The position numbers were made by a program, and so were the translations under genes. Shown piece by piece: positions 56,735 through 64,000 of a stretch of DNA of 64,000 nucleotides. The stretch's first letter is position 1. Every line of letters begins with the position of its first letter. Under the pieces are notes generated by a model. The model was not told the DNA's origin, did no database searches, and was given only the letters and a program-made list of their open reading frames with translations. The DNA lies in NCBI RefSeq assembly GCF_000633935.1, contig NZ_KK214995.1, positions 239,402 through 303,401 on the forward strand, in the 5' to 3' direction. This stretch comes from Ectothiorhodospira haloalkaliphila ATCC 51935. GTDB taxonomy: Bacteria; Pseudomonadota; Gammaproteobacteria; Ectothiorhodospirales; Ectothiorhodospiraceae.

Positions 56735-59125
56735 ATGACCATCGACATGACGCAGTTCTACCAGGTGTTCTTCGACGAAGCCGATGAACATCTGGCAGAT
56801 ATGGAGAGCCTGCTGCTGGAACTGGATGTCGATCAGCCGGACCTGGAGATGCTCAATGCCATCTTCCGCGCTGCCCATTCCATCAAGGGGGGCGCCGGCA
56901 CCTTTGGCTTCACGGACATGGCCCGGGTCACCCATGTACTGGAGACCCTGCTCGACCGCCTTCGCAAACAGGAGCTTCAGCCCGTCACCGAGATGGTGGA
57001 TGCCTTTTTGGAGGCTGGCGATGTGCTCAAGGCACAGCTGCAGGCTCATCGGGAGGGTGAGGAATACCAGGATGAGCGCATTGACCGGGTGTGTACCTGG
57101 CTGGAGCGACTCACCCACGGCGAGCAACCTGCCGGCACCGCTCCATCTGCCAGCCCAACCGCCGCCCCGGCACACTCCGACCAAACGCAAACGGCTGAGC
57201 CCACCTGGAAGATCAGCTTCGACCCCCTGGCGTCCGAATTCAAGCCGGATGTCCATCTGGATGCCCTGGCCGAAAGCCTTGGGGAACTGGGCACCCTGCA
57301 ACGATATTCGGAGGCCACCGGGCGCCCGGTCGTCTGGTACCTTTCCGGCCCCGGGGTCTGCCTGAACAATATTCAGGAGATCTTTGACTTCATCTGCGAT
57401 CTGGACGGCGTGCAGATCGCGCCCATGGACGATGCGGAAAAGAGCGCCTCGCCCGCCGCTGACCATGAAGATGAGGCCTTTGGATTTTTCGATGAGGCCC
57501 CCGGCACGCCCCAGGACGCGGAGGATCCGGGATACGGTTTCTTCGCGGATTCTCCTGCCGCACCGGTTTCGATCCCGCCGGAAAACAATGGCCAGCCCTC
57601 TGACAGCGGCTATGGGTTCTTCGAGAACGCCCCAGGCGCCGAGGCCTCCCAGGATACCGAGTCAGACGGCTATGGCCTCTTTGGCAATAGCCCGGGCATG
57701 GAGCAGGTGGCCTCTCAGGCCGCCCACGACCGGGAGGAGAACGCCCAGGGGTACGGCCTGTTCGATCCCTCGCCCGGCTATCCCTCATCGACCAAGTCTG
57801 GCGATGACAGCCCTTCGGGTTCGACGGAGGCCCCAACAAAGGGCGGTGACTCGGGTGGCGCACCGCCGAACAAGGAAAACGCGGCCAAATCCCAGACTCC
57901 CAAGCGGGGTCCTGGCGGCGATTCCTCCATCCGCGTCAGTGTCGAGAAGGTGGATCAGCTCATCAATCTGGTGGGCGAACTGGTGATCACCCACGCCATG
58001 CTCGCGGAATCCGCCACCCATCTGGACCCGGTCGCTCACGAGAAGATCTTCAGCGGCCTGTCCAACCTGGAACGCAACTCCCGGGACCTGCAGCAATCCG
58101 TCATGTCCATCCGCATGATGCCCATCAGCTTCGTGTTCAACCGATTCCCCCGGGTGGTGCGCGATACCGCCGCAAACCTGCAGAAAAAGGTGACCCTGCG
58201 CCTGGTGGGTGAGGACACGGAACTGGACAAGGGGCTCATCGAGCGACTGGCGGACCCACTGAACCATCTGGTGCGCAACAGCATTGACCACGGTATTGAA
58301 TCCCCGGAAAAACGTCGGGCGGCGGGTAAGTCCGAAACGGGTGAGATCGTCCTGCGAGCCAGTCATCAGGGGGGCAATATCGTCATCGAGGTGAATGATG
58401 ATGGCGCCGGGCTGAATCGGGAAAAACTCCTGGCCAAGGCCACCGAGCGGGGCGTTCCCATGTCGGACAACCCATCTGACAAGGAGGTGTTCCAGTTGAT
58501 CTTTGCGGCTGGCTTCTCCACCGCAGACAAGGTGACCGACATCTCCGGTCGTGGCGTGGGCATGGATGTGGTTCGCCGCAATATCGAACAGATGAATGGT
58601 CGTATCGAGATCGACTCCGCGCCCGGGCAGGGCACACGCATCACCATCCGGCTCCCCCTGACCCTGGCCATACTGGACGGGATGGCCGTGCGCCTTGGGG
58701 ACGAGACCTTCATCCTGCCCCTGACCGCCATTCGCGAGTCCATCCAGCCCAAACGGGAGCAGTTCAAGACGGTTTCCGGCAAGGGGCGCGTGCTCAACAC
58801 CAGTGGGGAGTACCTGCCTCTGGTGGTGTTACAGGACATCTTCGAGTTAGGACAGGTCGGCCAGAGCCTGGAGGACTCCATCGTGGTGATCGTCGATACC
58901 AATGAGGGTCGCATGGCCCTGGTGGTGGACGAACTGATGGCTCAGCAGCAGGTGGTGATCAAGAGTCTGGAAACCAATTATCGCAAGGTACGTGGCGTTT
59001 CCGGGGCCACCATCCTGGGCGACGGGCGCGTGGCCCTGATCCTGGATGTGGATGAACTGGTGCAACTGAACCAGGAAATGCAGCCCAAACGTACAGGCAC
59101 TTCGGAACAGGGGAATCTGGCATGA
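56735..59125 (+). CDS. cheA: chemotaxis histidine kinase CheA
   Basis: 796 residues. The HPt domain has H48 in [15 protein letters not shown] second folded segment (about 150-245, [12 protein letters not shown]...GVQIAPMDD) may be the CheY/CheB docking domain. Residues 249-350 carry five aromatic repeats. The dimerisation domain starts near 398 ([21 protein letters not shown]). The ATPase has [12 protein letters not shown] (N-box), [11 protein letters not shown] and [10 protein letters not shown] CheW-like domain ends the protein. GGAGGG lies 6 bases upstream; it overlaps cheW by 4. Confidence 0.96.
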   Translation: MTIDMTQFYQVFFDEADEHLADMESLLLELDVDQPDLEMLNAIFRAAHSIKGGAGTFGFTDMARVTHVLETLLDRLRKQELQPVTEMVDAFLEAGDVLKAQLQAHREGEEYQDERIDRVCTWLERLTHGEQPAGTAPSASPTAAPAHSDQTQTAEPTWKISFDPLASEFKPDVHLDALAESLGELGTLQRYSEATGRPVVWYLSGPGVCLNNIQEIFDFICDLDGVQIAPMDDAEKSASPAADHEDEAFGFFDEAPGTPQDAEDPGYGFFADSPAAPVSIPPENNGQPSDSGYGFFENAPGAEASQDTESDGYGLFGNSPGMEQVASQAAHDREENAQGYGLFDPSPGYPSSTKSGDDSPSGSTEAPTKGGDSGGAPPNKENAAKSQTPKRGPGGDSSIRVSVEKVDQLINLVGELVITHAMLAESATHLDPVAHEKIFSGLSNLERNSRDLQQSVMSIRMMPISFVFNRFPRVVRDTAANLQKKVTLRLVGEDTELDKGLIERLADPLNHLVRNSIDHGIESPEKRRAAGKSETGEIVLRASHQGGNIVIEVNDDGAGLNREKLLAKATERGVPMSDNPSDKEVFQLIFAAGFSTADKVTDISGRGVGMDVVRRNIEQMNGRIEIDSAPGQGTRITIRLPLTLAILDGMAVRLGDETFILPLTAIRESIQPKREQFKTVSGKGRVLNTSGEYLPLVVLQDIFELGQVGQSLEDSIVVIVDTNEGRMALVVDELMAQQQVVIKSLETNYRKVRGVSGATILGDGRVALILDVDELVQLNQEMQPKRTGTSEQGNLA
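57479..57784 (+). repeat. five degenerate repeats in the CheA linker
   Basis: Within CheA residues 249-350 the units [39 protein letters not shown] and [10 protein letters not shown] are spaced by 12-32 acidic, Ser/Pro-rich residues. Consensus is (G/F)(Y/F)G(F/L)F-x-x-(S/A)P(G/A). The unit looks like a short linear docking motif in a disordered linker. Confidence 0.9.
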
Positions 59126-59625
59126 GTGAAGATTTGAAGGAGCGGGCCGTCATCACCAGCGATGATAGCCGGGAATACCTCACATTCACGCTGGGGGATG
59201 AGGAATATGGCATCGATATCCTCAATGTCCAGGAGATCCGTGGCTACGACGCGGTGACCAAGATCGCCAACTCGCCGGATTACATCAAGGGTGTGATCAA
59301 TATGCGCGGGGTCATCGTGCCCATCATCGACATGCGCCTGAAGTTCCATCTGGGGCAGGTGGAATACAACCAGTTCACGGTGGTGATCATCCTCAACATC
59401 TCCGGGCGGGTCATCGGCATGGTGGTGGATGGTGTCTCGGACGTGGTCGCCCTCAAGGGAGAGCAGATCCGACCCGCGCCGGAGTTTGGTGCGGTGCTGG
59501 ACACCGCCTACATCGACGGACTGGCCACGCTCGATGAACGCATGGTGATCGTCGTCGATATCGAAAAACTCATGACCAGCGGCGATATGGGGCTGGTTGA
59601 CCGGATTCAGAACGAATCCTCCTGA
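59122..59625 (+). CDS. cheW: chemotaxis coupling protein CheW
   Basis: 167 residues. [57 protein letters not shown] is the CheW core, and the second subdomain ends at [21 protein letters not shown]. It links receptors to CheA. It overlaps cheA as ATGA and lies 39 bases before the receptor gene. Confidence 0.96.
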   Translation: MSEDLKERAVITSDDSREYLTFTLGDEEYGIDILNVQEIRGYDAVTKIANSPDYIKGVINMRGVIVPIIDMRLKFHLGQVEYNQFTVVIILNISGRVIGMVVDGVSDVVALKGEQIRPAPEFGAVLDTAYIDGLATLDERMVIVVDIEKLMTSGDMGLVDRIQNESS

Positions 59626-59664
59626 GTCTCGGGCTAATTCAATAAGCTTCAAGGAGTCAAGGCC

Positions 59665-62148
59665 ATGCGTTGGTTCAATAATCTATCGGCAGGCATCAAG
59701 ATTGCGCTGCTTGGCGGCGTGTTACTGCTCTCCCTGGCCTATGCGGCCTTCGAGGCCTATCAGGGGTTCAACGGCTGGGCGAACTATTCCGAGCAGGTCC
59801 GTGATAACCGATTGCCGTCCATGGAAGCCCTCGGGCAGATGAACACCGAGCGCATGGCCATCCGAGCTCAGACTGTGGAGGTCATGCTGCAGGATGAAGC
59901 CTATACAGATAAATCTGCGCTTCGAGACATTGCCCGGGAACGGGCACGATCCTGGGAAACCGTTGATCGCTACTGGGAGCAGTTTGCCGGCATCCCTCGC
60001 CTCACCGAGGCAGGTCAACAGTTGTACAATCGCTTGCGCGGTGAATACCAGGCCTGGCGGGCCATCTATGTGGAACTGGACGCCCTGATCGATAACATGG
60101 TTCGTACCCAGGATCCTGCTCAGTTCGACGCCTACATGCAGCAGTACCAGGCAACGGTTGAACGCATGATCCCCATCTCCAACACCATGGGTGCCACCTT
60201 CGTGGAACTGGTGGAAGGCAACGTGGCCCGTGCCACGGCCGATGCCAACGCCAATGTGGAGACCGCGGCCAGCGAGATTCGTGAACTCATCTGGCTTGCC
60301 TCCATTGCCATTCTCCTCTCCCTCGCCATCGCGGTGCTGACCTTCATCAGCATGGTGCCACCGCTGCGGTCCCTGGTGTCGAAGTTCGATGCCATTGGTG
60401 CCGGCGACTACGATCAGGAAATCGAGCAGACCCGCAAGGACGAGGTGGGCAAGGCCCTGAAGGGGCTGGCGGACATGCAGGCCAAGCTCAAGGCGGATAT
60501 CACCGAGACCAAGCGTGTGGCGGCCGAGAATCTGCGCATCCGGTATGCCCTGGATACCGTGTCCTCCAATGTCATGGTCTCCGACACGGATGCCCAGATC
60601 GTTTACGCCAATGACGCGGTGATCGGCATGTTCCGCAAGGGCGCCAACGACATCCGCAAGGATCTGCCCAACTTCGATCCTGACCGGGTGCGCGGCTCCA
60701 GTATGGATATGTTCCACAAGCGTGCAGCCCATCAGCGTCAGATGACGGATTCCATGCAGTCCACCCATGAGACGGAAATTGTCGTCGGCGGGCGCACCTA
60801 CAAGCTGATTGCCAGTCCCATCTTCGATGAGGACGGTCAGCGTCTGGGTGCTGTTATTGAATGGGCCGACCGTACCGAAGAACTCAAGGTGGAACGGGAA
60901 GTGACGCACCTGGTGGAAGGCGCCGTGAAGGGCGATTTCAACCAGCGTATCGCCACCGAGGACCTGAGTGGCTTCTTCAAGCGTCTGGGGGATGCCATGA
61001 ACCAGCTGGTGGAGCGCACCTCCACGGGTCTGGGCGAGGTCGCCCGTGTGCTAAACGCCGTCGCCGACGGGGATTTGACTCAACGCGTGACGGGTGAATA
61101 CGAAGGCACCTTCGGGCAACTGAAGGAAGACACCAACGCCACCGCCATGCGTCTGCAGGAGCTGATCGGTCAGATCAAGGAGTCCGTGGATGCCATCAAC
61201 ACCGCGTCCCGCGAGATTGCCGTGGGCAACACGGATCTGTCCCAGCGCACCGAGGAGCAGGCCTCCAGCCTGGAGGAAACCGCTTCGAGTATGGAAGAGT
61301 TGACCTCCACGGTGAAGCAGACGGCCGACAACGCCCGCCAGGCCAACCAGCTCTCGATCAACGCCCGCGATGTGGCCAGTCGGGGTGGAGATAAGGCCAG
61401 GGAGGCCATGGACTCCATGAAGGCCATCACTGAAAGTGCCGACAAGATCGGTGAAATCATCACCGTGATTGACGGCATTGCCTTCCAGACCAACATCCTG
61501 GCCCTGAACGCGGCCGTGGAAGCTGCCCGGGCCGGGGAGCAGGGGCGTGGGTTTGCCGTGGTGGCTGGCGAGGTGCGCAACCTGGCACAGCGCTCGGCCG
61601 CGGCCGCCAAGGAAATCAAGGCCTTGATCGCCGAGGATTCGGAGACCATCGAGAAAGGCAGCAAGCAGGTCCTGGATGCAGGCCAGACCATGGAAGAGAT
61701 CGTCAACGAAGTGAAGCGGGTCTCGGATCTCATTGCCGAAATCACCGCCGCTGCCGACGAGCAGAGCACGGGCATCGAGCAGGTCAACAGTGCTGTCACC
61801 CAGATGGACGAGGTCACGCAGCAGAATGCCTCGCTGGTGGAGGAGGCCGCCGCAGCCGCCGAGTCCCTGGAGGAACAGGCTCAGGGTCTGGCCCGCGCCG
61901 TCAGTGTGTTCCGGGTGGAGGAAAGCACCATGGCCACCGCCGGTCATCAGCTGCCTGCAGCCAAGGCCCCCAGCCGGGCTCTGCCGGCTGCGAAAAAGGC
62001 CCCATCCGGGCGCCCGGCGACCGCTGGCAAAGCGGCCGCCGGTGGCAGCAGCAAGCCCCAGCAGGGCAAGGCAGCGGGCGGTGGCGCCAAGCCGGGCAAC
62101 CGGCCTGCCTCCCGTTCCAACCCGGACGATGAGTGGGAAGAGTTCTGA
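59665..62148 (+). CDS. chemoreceptor with PAS domain and CheR-tether tail
   Basis: 827 residues. TM1 (about 10-30) and TM2 (about 208-230) enclose a periplasmic sensor of about 175 residues. Then HAMP (about 232-285), a PAS domain (about 290-415, [25 protein letters not shown]), a second HAMP (about 445-500) and the signalling hairpin (tip near 610-640, [32 protein letters not shown]). A long Ala/Lys/Pro-rich linker (about 755-815) ends in DDEWEEF, the xWxxF peptide that tethers CheR/CheB. cheR follows 83 bases later. Confidence 0.94.
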   Translation: MRWFNNLSAGIKIALLGGVLLLSLAYAAFEAYQGFNGWANYSEQVRDNRLPSMEALGQMNTERMAIRAQTVEVMLQDEAYTDKSALRDIARERARSWETVDRYWEQFAGIPRLTEAGQQLYNRLRGEYQAWRAIYVELDALIDNMVRTQDPAQFDAYMQQYQATVERMIPISNTMGATFVELVEGNVARATADANANVETAASEIRELIWLASIAILLSLAIAVLTFISMVPPLRSLVSKFDAIGAGDYDQEIEQTRKDEVGKALKGLADMQAKLKADITETKRVAAENLRIRYALDTVSSNVMVSDTDAQIVYANDAVIGMFRKGANDIRKDLPNFDPDRVRGSSMDMFHKRAAHQRQMTDSMQSTHETEIVVGGRTYKLIASPIFDEDGQRLGAVIEWADRTEELKVEREVTHLVEGAVKGDFNQRIATEDLSGFFKRLGDAMNQLVERTSTGLGEVARVLNAVADGDLTQRVTGEYEGTFGQLKEDTNATAMRLQELIGQIKESVDAINTASREIAVGNTDLSQRTEEQASSLEETASSMEELTSTVKQTADNARQANQLSINARDVASRGGDKAREAMDSMKAITESADKIGEIITVIDGIAFQTNILALNAAVEAARAGEQGRGFAVVAGEVRNLAQRSAAAAKEIKALIAEDSETIEKGSKQVLDAGQTMEEIVNEVKRVSDLIAEITAAADEQSTGIEQVNSAVTQMDEVTQQNASLVEEAAAAAESLEEQAQGLARAVSVFRVEESTMATAGHQLPAAKAPSRALPAAKKAPSGRPATAGKAAAGGSSKPQQGKAAGGGAKPGNRPASRSNPDDEWEEF

Positions 62149-62231
62149 GCGCCATCGGAGCCAGTCATCCATGACACGACCCTTCAGGCCCGGTGCCTTG
62201 CACCGGGCTCACATCGCCTGCGGTCACGCCC

Positions 62232-63065
62232 ATGCGTGACCGAGAATTCGATTTCAGGGATGCCGACTTCGAGCGAATCCGGCGAATGATTTATGAATAT
62301 GCGGGCATCTCGCTCAACCCGGGCAAACGGGACATGGTCTACAGCCGTGTGGCGCGGCGCCTGCGTCAGGCGGGCCTGAACTCCTTTGAGGCCTATCTGG
62401 ATCGCCTGGAGGTGGATGCCGAGGAATGGCAGCACTTTGTGAATTCGCTGACCACCAACCTCACATCCTTCTTCCGGGAGGCCCACCATTTTCCCGTGCT
62501 CTCTGAACATGCCACCCGCATGCAGGGCCGTCTTCGGCGCACGCTGAGGATCTGGTCGGCCGGATGCTCCACGGGGGAGGAGCCGTTTTCCATCGCCATG
62601 ACCCTGATCGACGCGTTCGGTAGCTGGACGCCGCCCGTGAAGATCCTGGCCACGGATCTGGATACACAAGTGGTGCGCCACGCTGCTGAAGGCATCTATC
62701 CCATGGAGCGCATCGACAAGATGCCGCAGAGTGATGTGAAACGCTTTTTCCTGCGGGGCAAGGGCAGCCGTGAGGGCATGGTTCGGGTCAGGCCTCAGGT
62801 ACGGGAACTCATCACCTTTGAGTCGCTCAATCTGCTGGGGCCAAGCTGGCCGCTCAAGGAGCCTTTTGATGCCATCTTTTGTCGCAATGTGTTGATCTAT
62901 TTTGACAAGCCAACCCAGTACCGGCTGCTGTCCAGGTTTCATCCCCTGCTGCATCCTGAGGGTTTGCTGTTTGTGGGGCATTCGGAGAGCCTGGCCCATG
63001 CCTCCGACCTGTTCCGCTTGCAGGGCAAGACGGTCTGTGTGCCGGTGGCGAGGGGGCGCCCATGA
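62232..63065 (+). CDS. cheR: chemotaxis methyltransferase CheR
   Basis: 277 residues. The CheR N-terminal helical domain (FERIRRMIYEYAGISLNPGKRDMVYSRVARRLRQ) precedes the SAM domain with IWSAGCSTGEEPFSIAMTL and DAIFCRNVLIYFD. It methylates receptor glutamates. The ATG used has a weak ribosome site; a TTG 13 codons earlier is the alternative. It overlaps cheD by 4 bases. Confidence 0.95.
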   Translation: MRDREFDFRDADFERIRRMIYEYAGISLNPGKRDMVYSRVARRLRQAGLNSFEAYLDRLEVDAEEWQHFVNSLTTNLTSFFREAHHFPVLSEHATRMQGRLRRTLRIWSAGCSTGEEPFSIAMTLIDAFGSWTPPVKILATDLDTQVVRHAAEGIYPMERIDKMPQSDVKRFFLRGKGSREGMVRVRPQVRELITFESLNLLGPSWPLKEPFDAIFCRNVLIYFDKPTQYRLLSRFHPLLHPEGLLFVGHSESLAHASDLFRLQGKTVCVPVARGRP

Positions 63066-63673
63066 GCGAAGGTTTCGAGGAGGTCCTGGCACCCAACCTG
63101 TATTACGACCGGCACTTCGACATGGATGCCGTCAAGATCCTGCCGGGAGAGTATTACGTCTCCAATCGGGAATTGCTGATGGTGACCGTGCTGGGCTCCT
63201 GTGTGGGGGCCTGCGTCAGGGATCGTCTGCGAGGCATTGGGGGCATCAATCACTTCATGCTGCCCGACGACAAGCGTAACGAGGACAGCCGTGTGGGCAG
63301 TTCCATGCGCTATGGGGACTACGCCATGGAGATCCTGATCAACCAGCTGATCAAGTTGGGGGCGCGCCGGGAAAACCTGGAGGCCAAGGTATTCGGTGCC
63401 GGCAATGTGCTGCCCGGGTTCAAGAGCAATATCGTCGGAGAGCGCAACGCCCAGTTCGTCACCGATTACCTGGCGACGGAGGGCATTCCCATCGCGGCAC
63501 AGGATTTGCTCGGCAATCACCCGCGCAAGGTGTACTTCTTTCCCACCACCGGGCGGGTACTCGTGAAGAAACTGCGCAGTCTGCACAACGAGACCATCAT
63601 CGAACGGGAACTGAGCTACAGCCAGAAACTGCGTCAGGCCAAGGTGTCCGGCGAAGTGGAACTGTTCGACTGA
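63062..63673 (+). CDS. cheD: chemoreceptor glutamine deamidase CheD
   Basis: 203 residues. The catalytic Cys is C47 in VLGSCVGAC and His is H64 in GINHFMLPD. KVFGAGNVL and GRNPRKVYF-type sequence (here GNHPRKVYFF) are further signatures. It deamidates receptor glutamines and in other bacteria couples to CheC or CheY. It is translationally coupled to cheR. Confidence 0.95.
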   Translation: MSEGFEEVLAPNLYYDRHFDMDAVKILPGEYYVSNRELLMVTVLGSCVGACVRDRLRGIGGINHFMLPDDKRNEDSRVGSSMRYGDYAMEILINQLIKLGARRENLEAKVFGAGNVLPGFKSNIVGERNAQFVTDYLATEGIPIAAQDLLGNHPRKVYFFPTTGRVLVKKLRSLHNETIIERELSYSQKLRQAKVSGEVELFD

Positions 63674-63694
63674 CGTATGCGAGGAGACCGACTC

Positions 63695-64000
63695 ATGCAG
63701 GGCTTAGGAATGGAGGCAATCATGCGGGCGCTCACACCCCACTGGCCGGCCGCCGTGGTCAGCGGGGTCGCTATCGTCGTCTGGGTGCTGCTGTCCCTGC
63801 CTGCCTGGCCAGGCATGCTGTTGATAGCACTTGCCTGGGTCGGCTCCTTGCTGTGGCAGACCCAAGCTGGCGCCCATGCCGGGCAATCCGCCCAGGCCCT
63901 GGCGGATGAGCGGCAGGGCACCCTGGACAGCGACCGCGAGTTGTGGGACCTGGTCGTTGAAATTGATGCCCTCATGGCGCCTGAGACAAGCGAGTTACGC
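63695..64000 (+). CDS. membrane-anchored protein, probable chemoreceptor, N-terminal part
   Basis: The frame runs open to the window end for 102 codons (MQGLGMEAIMRALTPHWPAA...). Two hydrophobic helices, about 20-35 and 38-54, are separated by only a few residues, so there is almost no periplasmic loop. A hydrophilic helical part then begins (ADERQGTLDSDRELWDLVVEIDALM). Position after cheD and this layout suggest a receptor that senses cytoplasmic or membrane signals. GAGGAG lies 8 bases before the chosen ATG; ATGs at 63677 and 63722 are alternatives. The rest is beyond the window. Confidence 0.6.
   Translation, partial: MQGLGMEAIMRALTPHWPAAVVSGVAIVVWVLLSLPAWPGMLLIALAWVGSLLWQTQAGAHAGQSAQALADERQGTLDSDRELWDLVVEIDALMAPETSELR

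Overview
The window is GC-rich chromosomal DNA of a gammaproteobacterium. Three gene neighbourhoods support this: thrS-infC-rpmI-rplT-pheS-pheT-ihfA-merR, surE-pcm-yqaA-nlpD-rpoS with truD nearby, and tesA/ybbA-ybbP. The high GC content, a cytochrome c', an E. coli-type FrdABCD complex, a heme sensor-like protein next to an FNR-type regulator and a chemotaxis cluster fit a motile, redox-flexible member of the Chromatiales or Ectothiorhodospiraceae. That placement is an inference: no rRNA or photosynthesis gene is present to confirm it.

Left edge (1-1100): a short decayed segment with a transposase-like tail and an internally deleted TIR-domain gene. It lies on the 3' side of a tRNA-Asn gene and looks like the eroded edge of an island. 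From 1145 to 17449 there are metabolic and repair genes: aspartate aminotransferase, UvrB, an L,D-transpeptidase that overlaps frdD tail to tail, frdABCD, a J-domain/DUF1566/TPR fusion, a zinc-ribbon methyltransferase, glyoxalase I, a PQQ sugar dehydrogenase, a solitary betaine-binding protein, a solitary CobE-like protein, a VTT-family membrane protein, SelO and a DUF1289 protein.

From 17450 to 24944 lies the translation operon, with infC starting at a non-canonical AUC and terminator hairpins ahead of thrS and pheS. It is followed by tRNA-Pro, ampG, an RpfE-like gene and recJ. A three-gene ABC/lipocalin module of AttEFGH type comes next (29327-33689), then a membrane b-type cytochrome facing a cytochrome c' gene, a chemoreceptor, a YigB-like phosphatase, and tesA diverging from ybbA-ybbP with overlapping start codons.

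From 41602 to 54237 are relA, a TPR lipoprotein, yoaA, tsaB and truD, then a DUF3365 heme protein followed by an FNR-type regulator, smr, surE, pcm, yqaA, nlpD and rpoS. After a Mth938-like gene and alaC, the right end (56335-64000) is a chemotaxis operon: cheY, cheA, cheW, a PAS-containing receptor with a CheR-type tail peptide, cheR, cheD and the start of another membrane protein that is probably a receptor. CheA carries five degenerate aromatic repeats in its linker.

No CRISPR array, prophage or intact insertion sequence was seen. No wholly new system stands out. The most unusual items are the J-domain fusion, the CheA repeats, the heme-sensor/FNR pair, the TIR remnant at a tRNA and the AUC-initiated infC.
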